In this document: positions 1 through 9,578 of the stretch, one piece after another
How positions within the stretch are numbered: the stretch's first letter is position 1
Layout of the letters: each line of letters starts with the position of its first letter
Assembly (NCBI RefSeq): GCF_003946865.1
Contig: NZ_QXTH01000001.1
Location: 682,001-746,000 of the forward strand
Length of the DNA: 64,000 nt
Direction: 5' to 3'
DNA from: Antribacter gilvus
Lineage (GTDB): Bacteria; Actinomycetota; Actinomycetes; Actinomycetales; Cellulomonadaceae
Made by a program: the position numbers and the translations under genes
The notes under the pieces: generated by a model
Told to the model about the DNA's origin: nothing
Databases searched by the model: none
Seen by the model: only the letters and a program-made list of their open reading frames with translations

Positions 1-2
1 AC

Positions 3-179
3 ACGCCCGACGCCGAGGACCAGGCCGAAGCCGCCGTCGGCACACCGGACGCCGCGGCCGGCACACCGGACGCCGCGGCCGGCACATCGGACGCCGCGGC
101 CGGCGCCCGCGTGCCCGTGCCCACGAGGGGCGACGGTCCGGCGTCGGGCACAAGCGGCGGGGACCTCGCGGCCGGCTAG
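3..179 (+). CDS. C-terminal end of an unidentified protein (partial)
   Basis: An open frame enters from the left edge and ends at a TAG at 177-179. The visible 58 residues are Ala/Gly/Pro/Asp-rich and contain three copies of a seven-residue unit ([21 protein letters not shown]), so this is a low-complexity tail without a recognisable domain. Its stop codon overlaps the stop codon of coaA on the other strand (176-178), so the two genes converge with no gap. In related Actinobacteria glmM often lies on this side of coaA/glmS, so a GlmM with a repetitive tail is possible, but nothing in the visible part proves it. Confidence 0.45.
   Translation, partial: TPDAEDQAEAAVGTPDAAAGTPDAAAGTSDAAAGARVPVPTRGDGPASGTSGGDLAAG
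39..101 (+). repeat. three tandem 21-bp repeats
   Basis: Copies at 39-59, 60-80 and 81-101. The first two are identical and the third differs by one C-to-T change. The unit is a multiple of three and encodes GT(P/S)DAAA in frame with the partial gene ending at 179, so copy number can change without breaking the frame. Confidence 0.9.
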
Positions 180-1168
180 AGCTTGCGGAGCCGCACCCGC
201 TGCACCGTGTGGTCCGAGCCCTTGGTGAGGACCAGCGTGGCCCGCCCCCGGGTGGGGAGGATGTTGTGCTCCAGGTTCGGGGCGTTGATGGACTCCCAGA
301 TGGAGAGAGCGCGTGCGGTCGCCTGCTCGTCCGTGAGGTCGGCGTAGCGGCGGAAGTACGACTCCGGCCGCGTGAAGGCCGTGCGGCGGAGCTCGAGAAA
401 GCGGTCGACGTACCACTGCCGGATGTTGCGGGTCCGGGCGTCGACGTAGATCGAGAAGTCGAAGAAGTCGCTGACCGCGACGGTCGTCTCGTCCACGGCG
501 CTCGGGCGCGCCGGCTGCAGCACGTTGAGACCCTCGACGATCAGGACGTCCGGCTTGCGCACCACGACCTCCTCGCCCGGGACGATGTCGTAGGAGACGT
601 GCGAGTACACGGGCGCCCGGACCTCCGACTGCCCGGCCTTGATGCGGGACAGGAAGCGGATCAGCGCACGCCGGTCGTACGACTCGGGGAAGCCCTTGCG
701 CTCCATGAGCCCGCGCCGGGAGAGCTCGGCGTTCGGGTAGAGGAAGCCGTCCGTGGTGACCAGCTCGACGCGGGGCGTCTCGGGCCAGCGGGCCAGCATC
801 TCCCGCAGCACGCGGGCGGTCGTCGACTTGCCGACGGCGACGGAACCGGCGACGCCGATCACGTACGGGGTGCGGGGCGGGTCCTCGCGCAGGAACGTCG
901 ACGTGGCCTCGTGGAGGCTCGTCGTCGCGTTCACGTACAGGTTGAGCAGGCGCGACAGCGGGCGGTACACCGCGTCGACCTCGGCGAGGTCGATCGGGTC
1001 GCCGAGGCCGCGCAGGCGGGTGACGTCATCGTCGGTCAGCGGGAGGGGCGTGGACGCGGAGAGCTTGCTCCATGCCGCCCGGTCGAGGTCCACGTACGGG
1101 GACGCCGGGGCGAGGGACAGGAGGTGCTCGCCGACGTCCGTGCCGGAGAACTGGGAGACCACCTGCAT
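176..1168 (-). CDS. coaA: pantothenate kinase, type I
   Basis: Phosphorylates pantothenate with ATP, the committed step of coenzyme A synthesis, in the cytoplasm. The 330-residue product has the P-loop [12 protein letters not shown] at about residues 105-116 and the downstream stretches TTDGFLYPN and RKGFPESYD typical of bacterial type I (PRK-like) enzymes; length fits the family. The frame stays open to 1240, but that extension would overlap glmS. The ATG at 1166-1168 gives the usual short N-terminus before the conserved [11 protein letters not shown] region. It is divergent from glmS (70 nt between starts) and converges on the gene at the left edge with overlapping stops. Confidence 0.95.
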   Translation of the reverse strand: MQVVSQFSGTDVGEHLLSLAPASPYVDLDRAAWSKLSASTPLPLTDDDVTRLRGLGDPIDLAEVDAVYRPLSRLLNLYVNATTSLHEATSTFLREDPPRTPYVIGVAGSVAVGKSTTARVLREMLARWPETPRVELVTTDGFLYPNAELSRRGLMERKGFPESYDRRALIRFLSRIKAGQSEVRAPVYSHVSYDIVPGEEVVVRKPDVLIVEGLNVLQPARPSAVDETTVAVSDFFDFSIYVDARTRNIRQWYVDRFLELRRTAFTRPESYFRRYADLTDEQATARALSIWESINAPNLEHNILPTRGRATLVLTKGSDHTVQRVRLRKL

Positions 1169-1238
1169 GATTCTGCCGTACGTGGCGCTGTGTCCTGCGT
1201 CATGGGGCGGTGGCAGGCACCCGGCTAGACTCTGCCGC

Positions 1239-3128
1239 ATGTGTGGGATCGTCGGATATACAGGTCTAGGTCAGGGCGCGGCCGGTGGCGTCGCGACGCC
1301 GTCGCGTACGCCGTTGGACGTCGCGCTCGAGGGCCTTCGCCGGCTGGAGTACCGGGGGTACGACTCCGCGGGCGTCGCGCTCGTCGCGCCCGGGTTCGAG
1401 CGGGTGGCCACCGCCAAGAAGGCGGGCAAGCTGGCGAACCTCATCGAGGAGGTGGACCTTCATCCGCTGCCTGACGCGACGGCGGCGATCGGTCACACCC
1501 GCTGGGCCACGCACGGCGGCCCCACGGACACCAACGCGCACCCGCACCTCGCCGACGGCGACCGGCTCGCCGTCATCCACAACGGCATCGTCGAGAACTT
1601 CGCCCTCCTGAAGCAGGAGCTCCTCGCCGACGGCGTGACGTTCCACTCCGAGACCGACACGGAGGTCGCGGCGCAGCTCATCGCCAAGGCCTACCGGGAG
1701 ACCGGCAACCTCACCGCCGCGATGGGCGTCGCCGCCCGCCGGCTCCACGGCACCTTTACCCTGCTCGCCGTGCACGCCGACGTCCCCGACACCGTCGTGG
1801 GCGCGCGGCACGACTCGCCGCTCGTGGTCGGGCTGGGCGAGGGCGAGAACTTCCTCGGCTCGGACGTCGCCGCGTTCATCGCGCACACGCACGAGGCGCT
1901 CGAGCTCGGCCAGGACCAGATCGTCACGATCACGCCCACCTCGGTGGCCGTGACCGACTTCGACGGCAACCCCGCCGAGGCCAAGCGCTTCACGGTGGAC
2001 TGGGACGCCGAGGCCGCCGAGAAGGGCGGTTTCGACTCCTTCATGGACAAGGAGATCCACGACCAGCCGCACGCGGTCGGGGACACGCTCCTGGGCCGCA
2101 CCGACGCGTCGGGGAACCTCGTGCTCGACGACCTGCGGATCGACGAGTCGCTCCTGCGCGCGGTGAACAAGATCATCGTGGTCGCCTGCGGCACCGCCGC
2201 CTACTCCGGCCACGTCGCGAAGTACGCCATCGAGCACTGGTGCCGCATCCCGGTCGAGGTCGAGCTGGCGCACGAGTTCCGCTACCGCGACCCGATCGTG
2301 GACGAGAAGACGCTCGTCGTGGCGGTCACGCAGTCCGGCGAGACCATGGACACGCTCATGGCCGTGCGGCACGCCCGCGAGCAGGGCGCCAAGGTGATCT
2401 CGATCGTGAACACCCACGGGTCGACGATCCCGCGCGAGTCCGACGCGGTGCTCTACACCCACGCGGGACCCGAGATCGCGGTCGCCTCGACGAAGGCGTT
2501 CCTCGCCCAGATCACCGCCGCCTACCTCCTGGGCCTCTACCTGGCGCAGCTGCGCGGCAACAAGTTCCCCGACGAGATCTCCGCGATCCTCGACGAGCTG
2601 CGTGACATGCCGCGCAAGATCCAGACGGTCATCGAGCGGGGCGAGTACGTGCGTGCCACGGCCCGCTCGATGCGCGACGCGTCGTCGGTGCTGTTCCTCG
2701 GCCGGCACGTGGGCTTCCCCGTCGCCCTCGAGGGGGCGCTCAAGCTCAAGGAGCTCGCCTACATCCACGCCGAGGGCTTCGCCGCCGGTGAGCTCAAGCA
2801 CGGCCCCATCGCGCTGATCGACGAGGGCCAGCCGGTGTTCGTGGTGGTCCCGTCGCCCCGTGGGCGCGACTCGCTCCACTCCAAGGTGGTGTCGAACATC
2901 CAGGAGATCCGCGCCCGCGGTGCCCGCACGCTCGTGATCGCCGAGGACGGCGACGACGAGGTGCGCAAGTACGCGGACGAGATCTTCTGGATCCCGCAGG
3001 CGCCCACGCTGCTCCAGCCGCTGCTGGCCGTGGTGCCGCTCCAGATCTTCGCGATGGCGCTGGCCACCGCCAAGGGCCTGGACGTGGACCAGCCGCGCAA
3101 CCTGGCCAAGTCCGTCACGGTGGAGTGA
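1239..3128 (+). CDS. glmS: glutamine--fructose-6-phosphate aminotransferase (isomerizing)
   Basis: Makes glucosamine-6-phosphate from fructose-6-phosphate and glutamine, the entry to UDP-GlcNAc and peptidoglycan. The 629-residue protein begins MCGIVGYTG, so Cys2 becomes the N-terminal nucleophile of the class II glutaminase domain (about 1-230). Two SIS sugar-isomerase domains follow, with TQSGETMDT and ASTKAFLAQ, and the protein ends AKSVTVE as in the family. The start must be at 1239 because the Cys has to follow the initiator Met. A TAGACT box at 1226-1231 lies 7 nt before the ATG with no ribosome-binding site, which suggests leaderless mRNA. acpS follows after 34 nt. Confidence 0.97.
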   Translation: MCGIVGYTGLGQGAAGGVATPSRTPLDVALEGLRRLEYRGYDSAGVALVAPGFERVATAKKAGKLANLIEEVDLHPLPDATAAIGHTRWATHGGPTDTNAHPHLADGDRLAVIHNGIVENFALLKQELLADGVTFHSETDTEVAAQLIAKAYRETGNLTAAMGVAARRLHGTFTLLAVHADVPDTVVGARHDSPLVVGLGEGENFLGSDVAAFIAHTHEALELGQDQIVTITPTSVAVTDFDGNPAEAKRFTVDWDAEAAEKGGFDSFMDKEIHDQPHAVGDTLLGRTDASGNLVLDDLRIDESLLRAVNKIIVVACGTAAYSGHVAKYAIEHWCRIPVEVELAHEFRYRDPIVDEKTLVVAVTQSGETMDTLMAVRHAREQGAKVISIVNTHGSTIPRESDAVLYTHAGPEIAVASTKAFLAQITAAYLLGLYLAQLRGNKFPDEISAILDELRDMPRKIQTVIERGEYVRATARSMRDASSVLFLGRHVGFPVALEGALKLKELAYIHAEGFAAGELKHGPIALIDEGQPVFVVVPSPRGRDSLHSKVVSNIQEIRARGARTLVIAEDGDDEVRKYADEIFWIPQAPTLLQPLLAVVPLQIFAMALATAKGLDVDQPRNLAKSVTVE

Positions 3129-3162
3129 GCCGCGCGGCCGGGGCGGTGCGTAGGGTGAGCCC

Positions 3163-3513
3163 ATGATCATCGGCGTGGGCATCGACGTGGTTGACGTCGA
3201 CCGGTTCATGGCCACCCTGGAACGCACGCCCCGGCTCCGCGAGAAGCTGTTCACCGAGGTGGAGCGGGACATGCCGGCCTCGTCGCTCGCCGCCCGGTTC
3301 GCTGCCAAGGAGGCCATCGCGAAGGCGCTCGGGGCTCCCGGCAACATGCGGTGGCACGACGCCACGGTCCACCGGGTCATCGGCGGTCCGCCCGAGGTCG
3401 AGCTCCGGGGGACGGTCGCCGCCCGGGCTGCCGAGCTGGGCGTCCGGTCGTGGCACCTGTCGATCTCGCACGACGCCGGCATCGCGTCGGCCATGGTGGT
3501 GGCCGAGGGCTGA
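3163..3513 (+). CDS. acpS: holo-[acyl-carrier-protein] synthase
   Basis: Transfers 4'-phosphopantetheine from CoA to the acyl carrier protein for fatty-acid synthesis. The 116 residues hold both magnesium-binding signatures of Acp[13 protein letters not shown] near the N-terminus and [13 protein letters not shown] in the middle, then WHLSISHD near the end. Size is normal for the family. A TAGGGT box at 3151-3156 lies 6 nt before the ATG, so it may have its own leaderless promoter although it follows glmS by only 34 nt. A hairpin overlaps its stop codon. Confidence 0.95.
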   Translation: MIIGVGIDVVDVDRFMATLERTPRLREKLFTEVERDMPASSLAARFAAKEAIAKALGAPGNMRWHDATVHRVIGGPPEVELRGTVAARAAELGVRSWHLSISHDAGIASAMVVAEG

Positions 3514-3540
3514 GCCGCCCCACGGGGCGGCCCAGCCCTC
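3505..3540. terminator. bidirectional hairpin between acpS and the LLM oxidoreductase
   Basis: Stem in two parts: 3505-3512 pairs with 3533-3540 (GAGGGCTG/CAGCCCTC) and 3514-3521 pairs with 3524-3531 (GCCGCCCC/GGGGCGGC), with one A/C mismatch and a 2-nt loop. It covers the acpS stop codon and lies 9 nt from the stop of the convergent gene, so it could end transcripts in both directions. There is no T-run. Confidence 0.6.
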
Positions 3541-3549
3541 GCGGACCAG

Positions 3550-4581
3550 CTACTGGAGCGCCGGGATCACCTGGCGGCCGAACAGCTCGATGCCGGACCG
3601 GTCGTACGCGGCCTCCAGGAAGTACGTGATGGCGTAGCCCATCCCGCGTGCCCGCATCGCCTGCAGCTTCTCCACCAGCTGCTCGGGCGTGCCCGACAGG
3701 TAGGCGTTGCGCCACGACCCGGCGATCTCCTGCTCGGCCCGCTCGGGTGCCCATTTCCGCAGGTGCGACTCGATCCAGGCCAGCTTGTCGGCGACGTCCT
3801 TCTCGGTCTCGCCGATGACCACGTTGTAGTCGGCCGTGCGGGTGATCTCCCCGAAGTCGCGGCCGACGTCCTGGCAGTGCTGCTCCAGGATCCCGGACTT
3901 GTGCGTGAAGCCCTCCGGCGAGCCGTCGAAGTTGGTGTACTGCGCCCACTGCGCCGCGATGCGCAGCGTCTTCTTCTCGCCGCCGCCCGCGATCCACAGG
4001 GGGATGGACGGGCGCCCGTCCAGCTGCTGCAGCGGCTGCGGGTAGCAGCGCGCGCCGTCGACCTGGTAGCGCTTGCCGTCGAACGTGGCCGAACCCTCGC
4101 GCCACATCTGCGCCATGATCTGCACGCCCTCGTCGAGCGCGCGGAGGCGCTCGCCGGCCGACGGGAACCCGTGGCCGTACGCGCGCCACTCGTGCTCGTA
4201 CCAGCCGGCGCCGATGCCCATCTCCATGCGGCCGCCGGAGATGATGTCGGCCGTCGAGGCGACCTTGGCCAGGTACGCGGGCTCGCGGTACGCCATGCAC
4301 GTGCACATCTGGCCCAGGCGGACGCGCTGCGACGCCGCGGCGAACGCCGCCATCAGGGTCCACGCCTCGTGGGTGGCCTCGGTCGTCACCTGCGGCACCG
4401 TGTGGAAGTGGTCGTAGACCCACACGCTCTCCCACGCAAAGCTCCCGCCCGGGATCGGCTCGCCCGCGGCAGCGTTGTCCGCGTGGTGCAGGAGCCCGAG
4501 CATGGTCTCCCAGTGCTTCTCCGGGGCGATGCCCACGAGGTCCATCCGCCAGCCCTGAGGAATGAAGAGTCCGAATCGCAT
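3550..4581 (-). CDS. LLM-class oxidoreductase, probably F420-dependent
   Basis: Luciferase-like monooxygenase fold of 343 residues. The start MRFGLFIPQGW, the stretch LGQMCTCMAYREPAYLAKVASTAD (shown here in part: MCTCMAYREP), then GGRMEMGIGAGWYEHEW and YGHGFPSAGERLRALDEG are typical of the F420-dependent TIGR03560-like group in Actinobacteria. The substrate cannot be told from sequence. Transcribed alone on the minus strand; a TAGGCT box (4588-4593, minus strand) lies 6 nt before the ATG, suggesting a leaderless transcript. It converges on acpS and is divergent from the NAD(P)HX repair gene. Confidence 0.85.
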   Translation of the reverse strand: MRFGLFIPQGWRMDLVGIAPEKHWETMLGLLHHADNAAAGEPIPGGSFAWESVWVYDHFHTVPQVTTEATHEAWTLMAAFAAASQRVRLGQMCTCMAYREPAYLAKVASTADIISGGRMEMGIGAGWYEHEWRAYGHGFPSAGERLRALDEGVQIMAQMWREGSATFDGKRYQVDGARCYPQPLQQLDGRPSIPLWIAGGGEKKTLRIAAQWAQYTNFDGSPEGFTHKSGILEQHCQDVGRDFGEITRTADYNVVIGETEKDVADKLAWIESHLRKWAPERAEQEIAGSWRNAYLSGTPEQLVEKLQAMRARGMGYAITYFLEAAYDRSGIELFGRQVIPALQ

Positions 4582-4670
4582 GTCCCGAGCCTAGCCGCGG
4601 GGCACGTCCCGCTGCGGGGTTCATCCACCAGTCGTCCGACGAGCGCCGCCGGAAGGGGCATCATGTCCCC

Positions 4671-6386
4671 ATGATCCAGGCGTGGACTGCATCCGACGTG
4701 CGCGCGGCAGAGGAGCCCCTCCTCGCCGCCGGTGATCCGCTGATGGCTCGGGCGGCGCACGCGCTCGCTGCGGCCGTGGTCCGGGACGTCGCCCGACGTC
4801 GCCCGGCTCGCCCCGCGCGGCCACCTCGCCTTCGTGGCGGGCTCGGCACGGACGGGCTGCCGGGCGAGGCCACGGTCCGGGCCGTGCGCCCGTCGGGTGG
4901 CGCTCGCGACGCTGCGCGCGGAGCCCGGGCCGTCCTCCTCGTCGGCTCGGGGAACAACGGTGGTGACACGCTGTTCGCCGGGGCCCACCTCGTCCGGCGG
5001 GGCCTGGCCGTGACGGCCGTGGTCGTCACGCCGTCGGCCCACGAGGAAGGGCTGGCGGCGTTCCGGGCGGCCGGCGGCACGGTCGTCGGCCTGTACGAGA
5101 CGCGGGTGCCCGCCGTCGTGGAGCAGGTCCGCGAGAGCGACGTGGTGGTCGACGGCCTGGTCGGCATCGGGTCCCGCGGCGCCCTCCGCCCGCCCGCGGG
5201 CGGGCTCGTCCGTGCGCTCGCCGACGCGCGGCGGGAGGCCGAGTCGTCCGGCGCCGGCTGGCCCTGGGTCGTCGCGGTGGACATCCCCAGCGGCATCGGG
5301 GTCGACGACGGCACTCTGCCCGGCCCGGTGCTGCCCGCTGACCGGACGGTGACCTTCGGCGCGCTCAAGCCGGGCCTCGTGCTGCCGCCCGCGGTGCACC
5401 TCGCGGGCGAGGTGGAGGTCGTCGACCTGGGCCTGCGCCTGGGTGCGCGCCGCCCCGGAACGGCCGGTGCGCCCGGGCGGGGCGCGTCGTCGTCGGGCAG
5501 CGTGAAGACGCTCGATGGTGGCGACGCCGCCGCCCTGCTGCGGGTCCCGGGGCCGCGCGACCACAAGTACACGCGGGGTGTGGTGGGCGTCGTCGCCGGG
5601 ACGGCGGCCTACCCGGGCGCGGGCGTCCTCGCCACGTCCGCCGCGGTGCGCGCCGGGGCGGGCATGGTGCGCTACCTCGGGCCCGCACCGGTGAGCGACC
5701 TCGTGCTCGCCCGCCGACCCGAGGTCGTGACCGCCGGAGGCCGCGTCCAGTCGTGGGTGCTCGGCCCGGGCATCCCGGCCGAGGGCGACGACGACGGTCA
5801 GCACCGGCGCGTCTTCGGGGCGCTCGCGGCCGTCACCGGTGTGCTGTCCGCGGACGTGACCGGCGGAGCGGTCCCCGCCGTGCTCGACGCCGGGGCGATC
5901 GACCTGCTCGAGCACCGGTGCCCCGCCTTCGTCGTGCTGACCCCGCACGCGGGCGAGCTCGCGGCGCTGCTCACGCGGGTGGGCCACGACGCCGACCGGG
6001 CCGCCGTCGAGGCGGAGCCGCTGCGCTGGGTGCGCGTCGCGCACGAGGCGACCGGGGCGACGGTGCTCCTCAAGGGGTCGGTCACCGTCGTGGTCGGCCC
6101 GGGCGGCACCTTCGCCCAGGCCGACGGGCCCGCGTGGCTCGCCACCGCGGGCACGGGCGACGTGTTCGCCGGTCTCCTCGGGACCCTCCTGGCCGCACGC
6201 TGCGACGAGGTGCTGGCCCGGCCGGCGCTCGCGGCCGAGCTCGCCGCCGCCGCGGCCCTCGTGCACGGGCGCGCCGGGTGGATCGCGGCGCGGAAGGCGG
6301 GCGGCGGAGGAGAAGGCCCCATCGTGGCGCTCGACGTCGCCGAGGCGCTCCCGACGGCGATCGCCGAGGTGCTCGCAGGGGTCTGA
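4671..6386 (+). CDS. nnrD: bifunctional NAD(P)HX epimerase / ADP-dependent NAD(P)HX dehydratase
   Basis: Repairs hydrated NADH and NADPH: an N-terminal YjeF-type epimerase domain interconverts R- and S-forms, and a C-terminal carbohydrate-kinase-like domain dehydrates S-NAD(P)HX at the expense of ADP. Of 571 residues, the epimerase (about 1-270) shows GSGNNGGD at 92-99 and VDIPSGIGVDDG. The dehydratase (about 285-565) shows DHKYTRGVVGVVAG, LTPHAGELAALL and the anion-hole GTGD at about 494-497. The fused architecture (nnrE plus nnrD) is common. A CATCAT box 6 nt before the ATG may be a weak leaderless -10. Neighbouring genes follow the widespread actinobacterial order glmS-acpS-nnrDE-alr, here interrupted by 8 kb of other genes. 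Confidence 0.93.
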   Translation: MIQAWTASDVRAAEEPLLAAGDPLMARAAHALAAAVVRDVARRRPARPARPPRLRGGLGTDGLPGEATVRAVRPSGGARDAARGARAVLLVGSGNNGGDTLFAGAHLVRRGLAVTAVVVTPSAHEEGLAAFRAAGGTVVGLYETRVPAVVEQVRESDVVVDGLVGIGSRGALRPPAGGLVRALADARREAESSGAGWPWVVAVDIPSGIGVDDGTLPGPVLPADRTVTFGALKPGLVLPPAVHLAGEVEVVDLGLRLGARRPGTAGAPGRGASSSGSVKTLDGGDAAALLRVPGPRDHKYTRGVVGVVAGTAAYPGAGVLATSAAVRAGAGMVRYLGPAPVSDLVLARRPEVVTAGGRVQSWVLGPGIPAEGDDDGQHRRVFGALAAVTGVLSADVTGGAVPAVLDAGAIDLLEHRCPAFVVLTPHAGELAALLTRVGHDADRAAVEAEPLRWVRVAHEATGATVLLKGSVTVVVGPGGTFAQADGPAWLATAGTGDVFAGLLGTLLAARCDEVLARPALAAELAAAAALVHGRAGWIAARKAGGGGEGPIVALDVAEALPTAIAEVLAGV

Positions 6387-6500
6387 CCAGGGGTGGAAGA
6401 TCCCCCGAGCGGGGTGCGGGTTCCCCCGCACGGGGGAGGGGCGGGAGGCGGCGTTCCAGGAGGGTTGGAGACACCAGCCCCTGTGACGAAAGGATCTCTC

Positions 6501-7604
6501 ATGGACCGCCCCAACCGCCTCGCGCTGATCGGCGCGACAGCGCTCAGCGGAGTCGCCGCCGTGCTCGGCGTCGTCTGGCTCCTCGGCTCCTTGGCCGGCT
6601 ACTACGCCGACCCGATGCACTCCGTCGTCGGCACCCTCGCGGGGGCCACCGCCGCGAACGTGCTGCACACCGTCGCCGCCCTCGTCGGTCTGGCCGCCGG
6701 CGTCGCGGCCCTGGCCGGTGCCCTGCCCCGCCGAGCGGTCGTCGTCACGGCCGTTGCCGAGGTGCTCGTGTTCGGGTTCGCCCTGGCGGGCCTCAGCACC
6801 CTCTCTACCGTCGGCTACCTGGTCGCGATGGCCATGCCGGTGGCGGTCGTCGTCATGCTGGTCCAGGTGGTGCGCCGGTACCCGGTGGCACGCTGGACGG
6901 CCGGTGTGCCGGCCCTCCTGCTCCTCGTGGTCGGCGTGGTCGTCGGGCGCGACTCGCTCGTGGGACTCTTCGGGGAGCTCACTCCGGCGCTCGTCCGCGA
7001 GCTGCCCAACATTGGTGCCACCCTCCTGCTGGTCGGTGTCGGGGCCGCCTGGGCGGCCACCGCGTCGACGGCGCTCTCCGGATCGCAGCCCCTCGAGCGG
7101 GCGACCGCCTGGGTGGTGCGTCACCGCGTCGCCATCACGATCGCCGCTGCCTGCGGCCCGCTGCCGTACGCGCTGATCCGGCTCACGTGGCTCTCTCCCT
7201 GGCCGATGTTCGGCCAGGGGGTCATTGACGACCTGCCCACCCGCATCTGGGGCGTGGTCCTCTCGAGCGGCGCCTGGCTCGGCTTCGCGCTGACGCTCGG
7301 TCTCATCCGTCCCTGGGGCGAGGTGTTCCCGCGATGGATGCCCGGTCTGGCCGGAAGGACCGTCCCCGTCGCGGCGGCCGCCGTGCCCGGCGGTGCCATC
7401 GCTGCGGTGCTCACCTTCTCCGCTGTGCCGCTGCTGACCATGATCCCGTCCGACGGCGTGGTCCAGACCCTTGCTTCGGCGGTCCTGTTCCCCTGCTGGT
7501 TCTGGGGCCCGATGCTCGCCCTCGCGGTCTGGGGCTACGTGGCGCACCGCCGAGGTGTCGACGGCTCGCTGCCCGAGATCCCGCGCGTGACGTCGGCTGC
7601 CTGA
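6501..7604 (+). CDS. 10-TM membrane protein of unknown function
   Basis: I do not recognise a characterised family. The 367 residues hold about ten hydrophobic segments with short loops, no long soluble domain, and no obvious catalytic motif. The ATG at 6501 is chosen because GAAAGGATCTCTC precedes it and the protein then begins MDRPNR followed at once by the first TM; the frame is open upstream to 6393 without homology. It ends 24 nt before a sensor kinase and response regulator on the same strand, so it is probably part of that operon and may be its sensory partner or a target. That role is inference from position only. Confidence 0.7.
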   Translation: MDRPNRLALIGATALSGVAAVLGVVWLLGSLAGYYADPMHSVVGTLAGATAANVLHTVAALVGLAAGVAALAGALPRRAVVVTAVAEVLVFGFALAGLSTLSTVGYLVAMAMPVAVVVMLVQVVRRYPVARWTAGVPALLLLVVGVVVGRDSLVGLFGELTPALVRELPNIGATLLLVGVGAAWAATASTALSGSQPLERATAWVVRHRVAITIAAACGPLPYALIRLTWLSPWPMFGQGVIDDLPTRIWGVVLSSGAWLGFALTLGLIRPWGEVFPRWMPGLAGRTVPVAAAAVPGGAIAAVLTFSAVPLLTMIPSDGVVQTLASAVLFPCWFWGPMLALAVWGYVAHRRGVDGSLPEIPRVTSAA

Positions 7605-7628
7605 CCAGCAGTGAGAGAGGATGACGGC

Positions 7629-8900
7629 ATGCCGAGCACGCTCCGCCGCCTGGTCCACAGGTCCGCCTGGCTCATGCTGGGCGCTGCCATCGGGCTCGCT
7701 CTGGTGCTGCTCGGCGTGACCGTCGTCCAGTCCGTCCTCCGTGAGGCGCCGGTGTGGCTCGTCGCGGTCGTGACCGTCCTGGCCGGTGCCGCCCTGGGGC
7801 TCGTCCCCGGGGCGCGCGAGCTCGAGGTCACCGCCGCGCGGTCCATGCTCGACACGGGTGCCGAGCTCGTCGTACCGCGCCGTACCCGGCTCGTGCACCG
7901 CGCGCAGACCGCCGCCTGGGTGCTGTTCCACCAGGTCGCAGGCCTCCTCGTGGCGGCGGCGATCTTCGCCGGGGTCCCCTACGCGGTGCTCGTGGCCGTG
8001 GAGGCGTTCACCGGCAGCACCATCGGCTCGACCCTGCCTGCTCCGTCGAGCGCGGCGGAGGCCGTCGTCCGGGTGGTGGTGAGCGCCGCCGTCGGCCTGG
8101 GCCTGGCGCTCGTCGCGTGGCCGACCGGGATGCTCGCCGCCCGCCTCGCCGGACGGGCCCTCGGGCCCACCGCCCACGACCGGCTCGAGGTCGCGCTCGA
8201 CCGGGCGGGCCGCGAGGCCGAGCACACCCGGCTCGCCCGCGAGCTCCACGACGGGATCGGGCACGCCCTGACGATCATCAGCGTCCAGGCCGCCGCCGGG
8301 CGGCGCGTCGCCGGACGCGACCCCGCTCTCGTCGGCGAGGCGCTCGCGGCGATCGAGGACACCGCCCGCGGCGCGCTCACCGAGCTCGACGAACTGCTCG
8401 CCGTGCTGCGGGAGGACCGGGACGGCGGGGGGTCCGACGGCCGCCCGACGGCCGGGTCGCGCGCCGACCTCGCGACCGTCGTCGACCTCGACGGGATCGT
8501 CGCCGCGCACCGCCGGGCCGGGCTCGAGGTCGAGGCGGCCGTGGACGCGCCCCCCGCGCTGCCCGCCCTCCTGCGCCGCACCGTCGACAGGATCGTCGCC
8601 GAGGCGCTCGCCAACGCGCACCGGCACGGGGGAGCGGGCCCGGTCCGGCTCGTCGTCGGGCACACGGACGAGGAGGTCCGCGTGGAGGTCACGAACCCGC
8701 TCCCGGGCGGCGCGGGGTGGTCGAGACCGTGGCGGGAACGCGCGGGGGGCCGCTCCGGCGGTCGCGGGCTGGCGGGGGTCCGCGAGCGTGTGTCACTGTT
8801 CGGCGGCACGGTCTTCGCCGGGCCCGACGGCGACCGCTGGACCGTCCGCGTGACCCTGCCCCGGCTCGCCCCGGGAACCACACCGGAGGAGGACCGATGA
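7629..8900 (+). CDS. two-component sensor histidine kinase (HisKA_3 type)
   Basis: Membrane sensor kinase of 423 residues. Four hydrophobic segments fill the first ~180 residues, with almost no extracytoplasmic domain, so it may sense within the membrane or through the preceding 10-TM protein. The dimerisation/phosphoacceptor helix reads LARELHDGIGHALT with His207; the HATPase part has EALANAHRHGGAGP and GRGLAGVRERVSLFGG. The ATG at 7629 is 8 nt after GAGAGG and fits better than the GTG at 7611, which sits before that Shine-Dalgarno. The stop overlaps the start of the response regulator as ATGA. Confidence 0.92.
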   Translation: MPSTLRRLVHRSAWLMLGAAIGLALVLLGVTVVQSVLREAPVWLVAVVTVLAGAALGLVPGARELEVTAARSMLDTGAELVVPRRTRLVHRAQTAAWVLFHQVAGLLVAAAIFAGVPYAVLVAVEAFTGSTIGSTLPAPSSAAEAVVRVVVSAAVGLGLALVAWPTGMLAARLAGRALGPTAHDRLEVALDRAGREAEHTRLARELHDGIGHALTIISVQAAAGRRVAGRDPALVGEALAAIEDTARGALTELDELLAVLREDRDGGGSDGRPTAGSRADLATVVDLDGIVAAHRRAGLEVEAAVDAPPALPALLRRTVDRIVAEALANAHRHGGAGPVRLVVGHTDEEVRVEVTNPLPGGAGWSRPWRERAGGRSGGRGLAGVRERVSLFGGTVFAGPDGDRWTVRVTLPRLAPGTTPEEDR

Positions 8901-9553
8901 CCGCGGAGAGCGGGAGGCCTGTGACCGTCGTGATCGCGGACGACGAGCCCCTCGTCCGAGGGGGTCTCCGGCTCATCCTCGACAGCGAGCCCGACCTGGA
9001 GGTGGTGGGCGAGGCGGCCGACGGGTCGGAGGCGGTGGCCCAGGCGCGCCGCCTGCGGCCCGACGTCGTCTGCATGGACGTGCGCATGCCCGGCGTCGAC
9101 GGCCTCCGCGCCACCGAGCTGGTCCTCCGGCTCCCCGACCCGCCGAAGGTGCTCGTGGTGACCACCTTCGAGCACGACGACTACGTGCTGGACGCCCTCA
9201 CGGTGGGCGCGTCGGGCTTCCTGCTCAAGCGGGCGAGCGCCGACGAGATCGTGCAGGCGGTGCGCACCGTCGCCGTCGGGCAGAGCCTGCTCTTCCCCGA
9301 GGCCGTCCGTTCCCTGGTGCGCGGCGGGCGAGGCGCCGCCGCCCGCTACGCGGGCCCGCCGCTGACGCCTCGCGAGTCCGAGGTGCTCGGGCTCGTGGCG
9401 CAGGGCATGACGAACGCGGAGATCGCCGCCGAGCTCGTCGTCGGGCTGGAGACGGTCCGCACGCACGTGGCCTCCGTGCTCGGGAAGCTCGGCGCCCGGG
9501 ACCGCACCCAGGCGGTGGTGACCGCGTACCGGACGGGCCTCGTCGAGGTGTGA
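8897..9553 (+). CDS. NarL/FixJ-family response regulator
   Basis: Partner of the kinase at 7629-8900, translationally coupled by an ATGA overlap, with GAGGAGG just upstream inside the kinase gene. The 218 residues comprise a receiver domain (about 10-130; acidic pair DD at 15-16, phosphoacceptor Asp61 in CMDVRMPG, Lys in FLLKRAS) and a LuxR-type helix-turn-helix (about 150-212, LTPRESEVLGLVAQGMTNAE). The target promoter is unknown; the 114-nt gap before 6501, rich in short G/C repeats, is a plausible autoregulated site. Confidence 0.93.
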   Translation: MTAESGRPVTVVIADDEPLVRGGLRLILDSEPDLEVVGEAADGSEAVAQARRLRPDVVCMDVRMPGVDGLRATELVLRLPDPPKVLVVTTFEHDDYVLDALTVGASGFLLKRASADEIVQAVRTVAVGQSLLFPEAVRSLVRGGRGAAARYAGPPLTPRESEVLGLVAQGMTNAEIAAELVVGLETVRTHVASVLGKLGARDRTQAVVTAYRTGLVEV

Positions 9554-9578
9554 GCGGTGGCCCGCTAGGGTGGCCGCG

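Noticed and set aside
753-1238. N-terminal extension of glmS
   Set aside because: GlmS needs Cys right after the initiator Met, and the extension is antisense to coaA.
1169-1240. N-terminal extension of coaA to 1240
   Set aside because: It would overlap the glmS start and adds residues not seen in the family.
6387-6500. C- and G-run repeats as a binding site for the response regulator
   Set aside because: The possible pairings are short and ambiguous; no clear symmetry stands out in such GC-rich sequence.
4386-8663. A very long open frame on the minus strand
   Set aside because: It runs antisense through nnrDE, the 10-TM gene and the kinase; its translation is His/Arg/Gly-rich without domains, a by-product of high GC in the third codon position.
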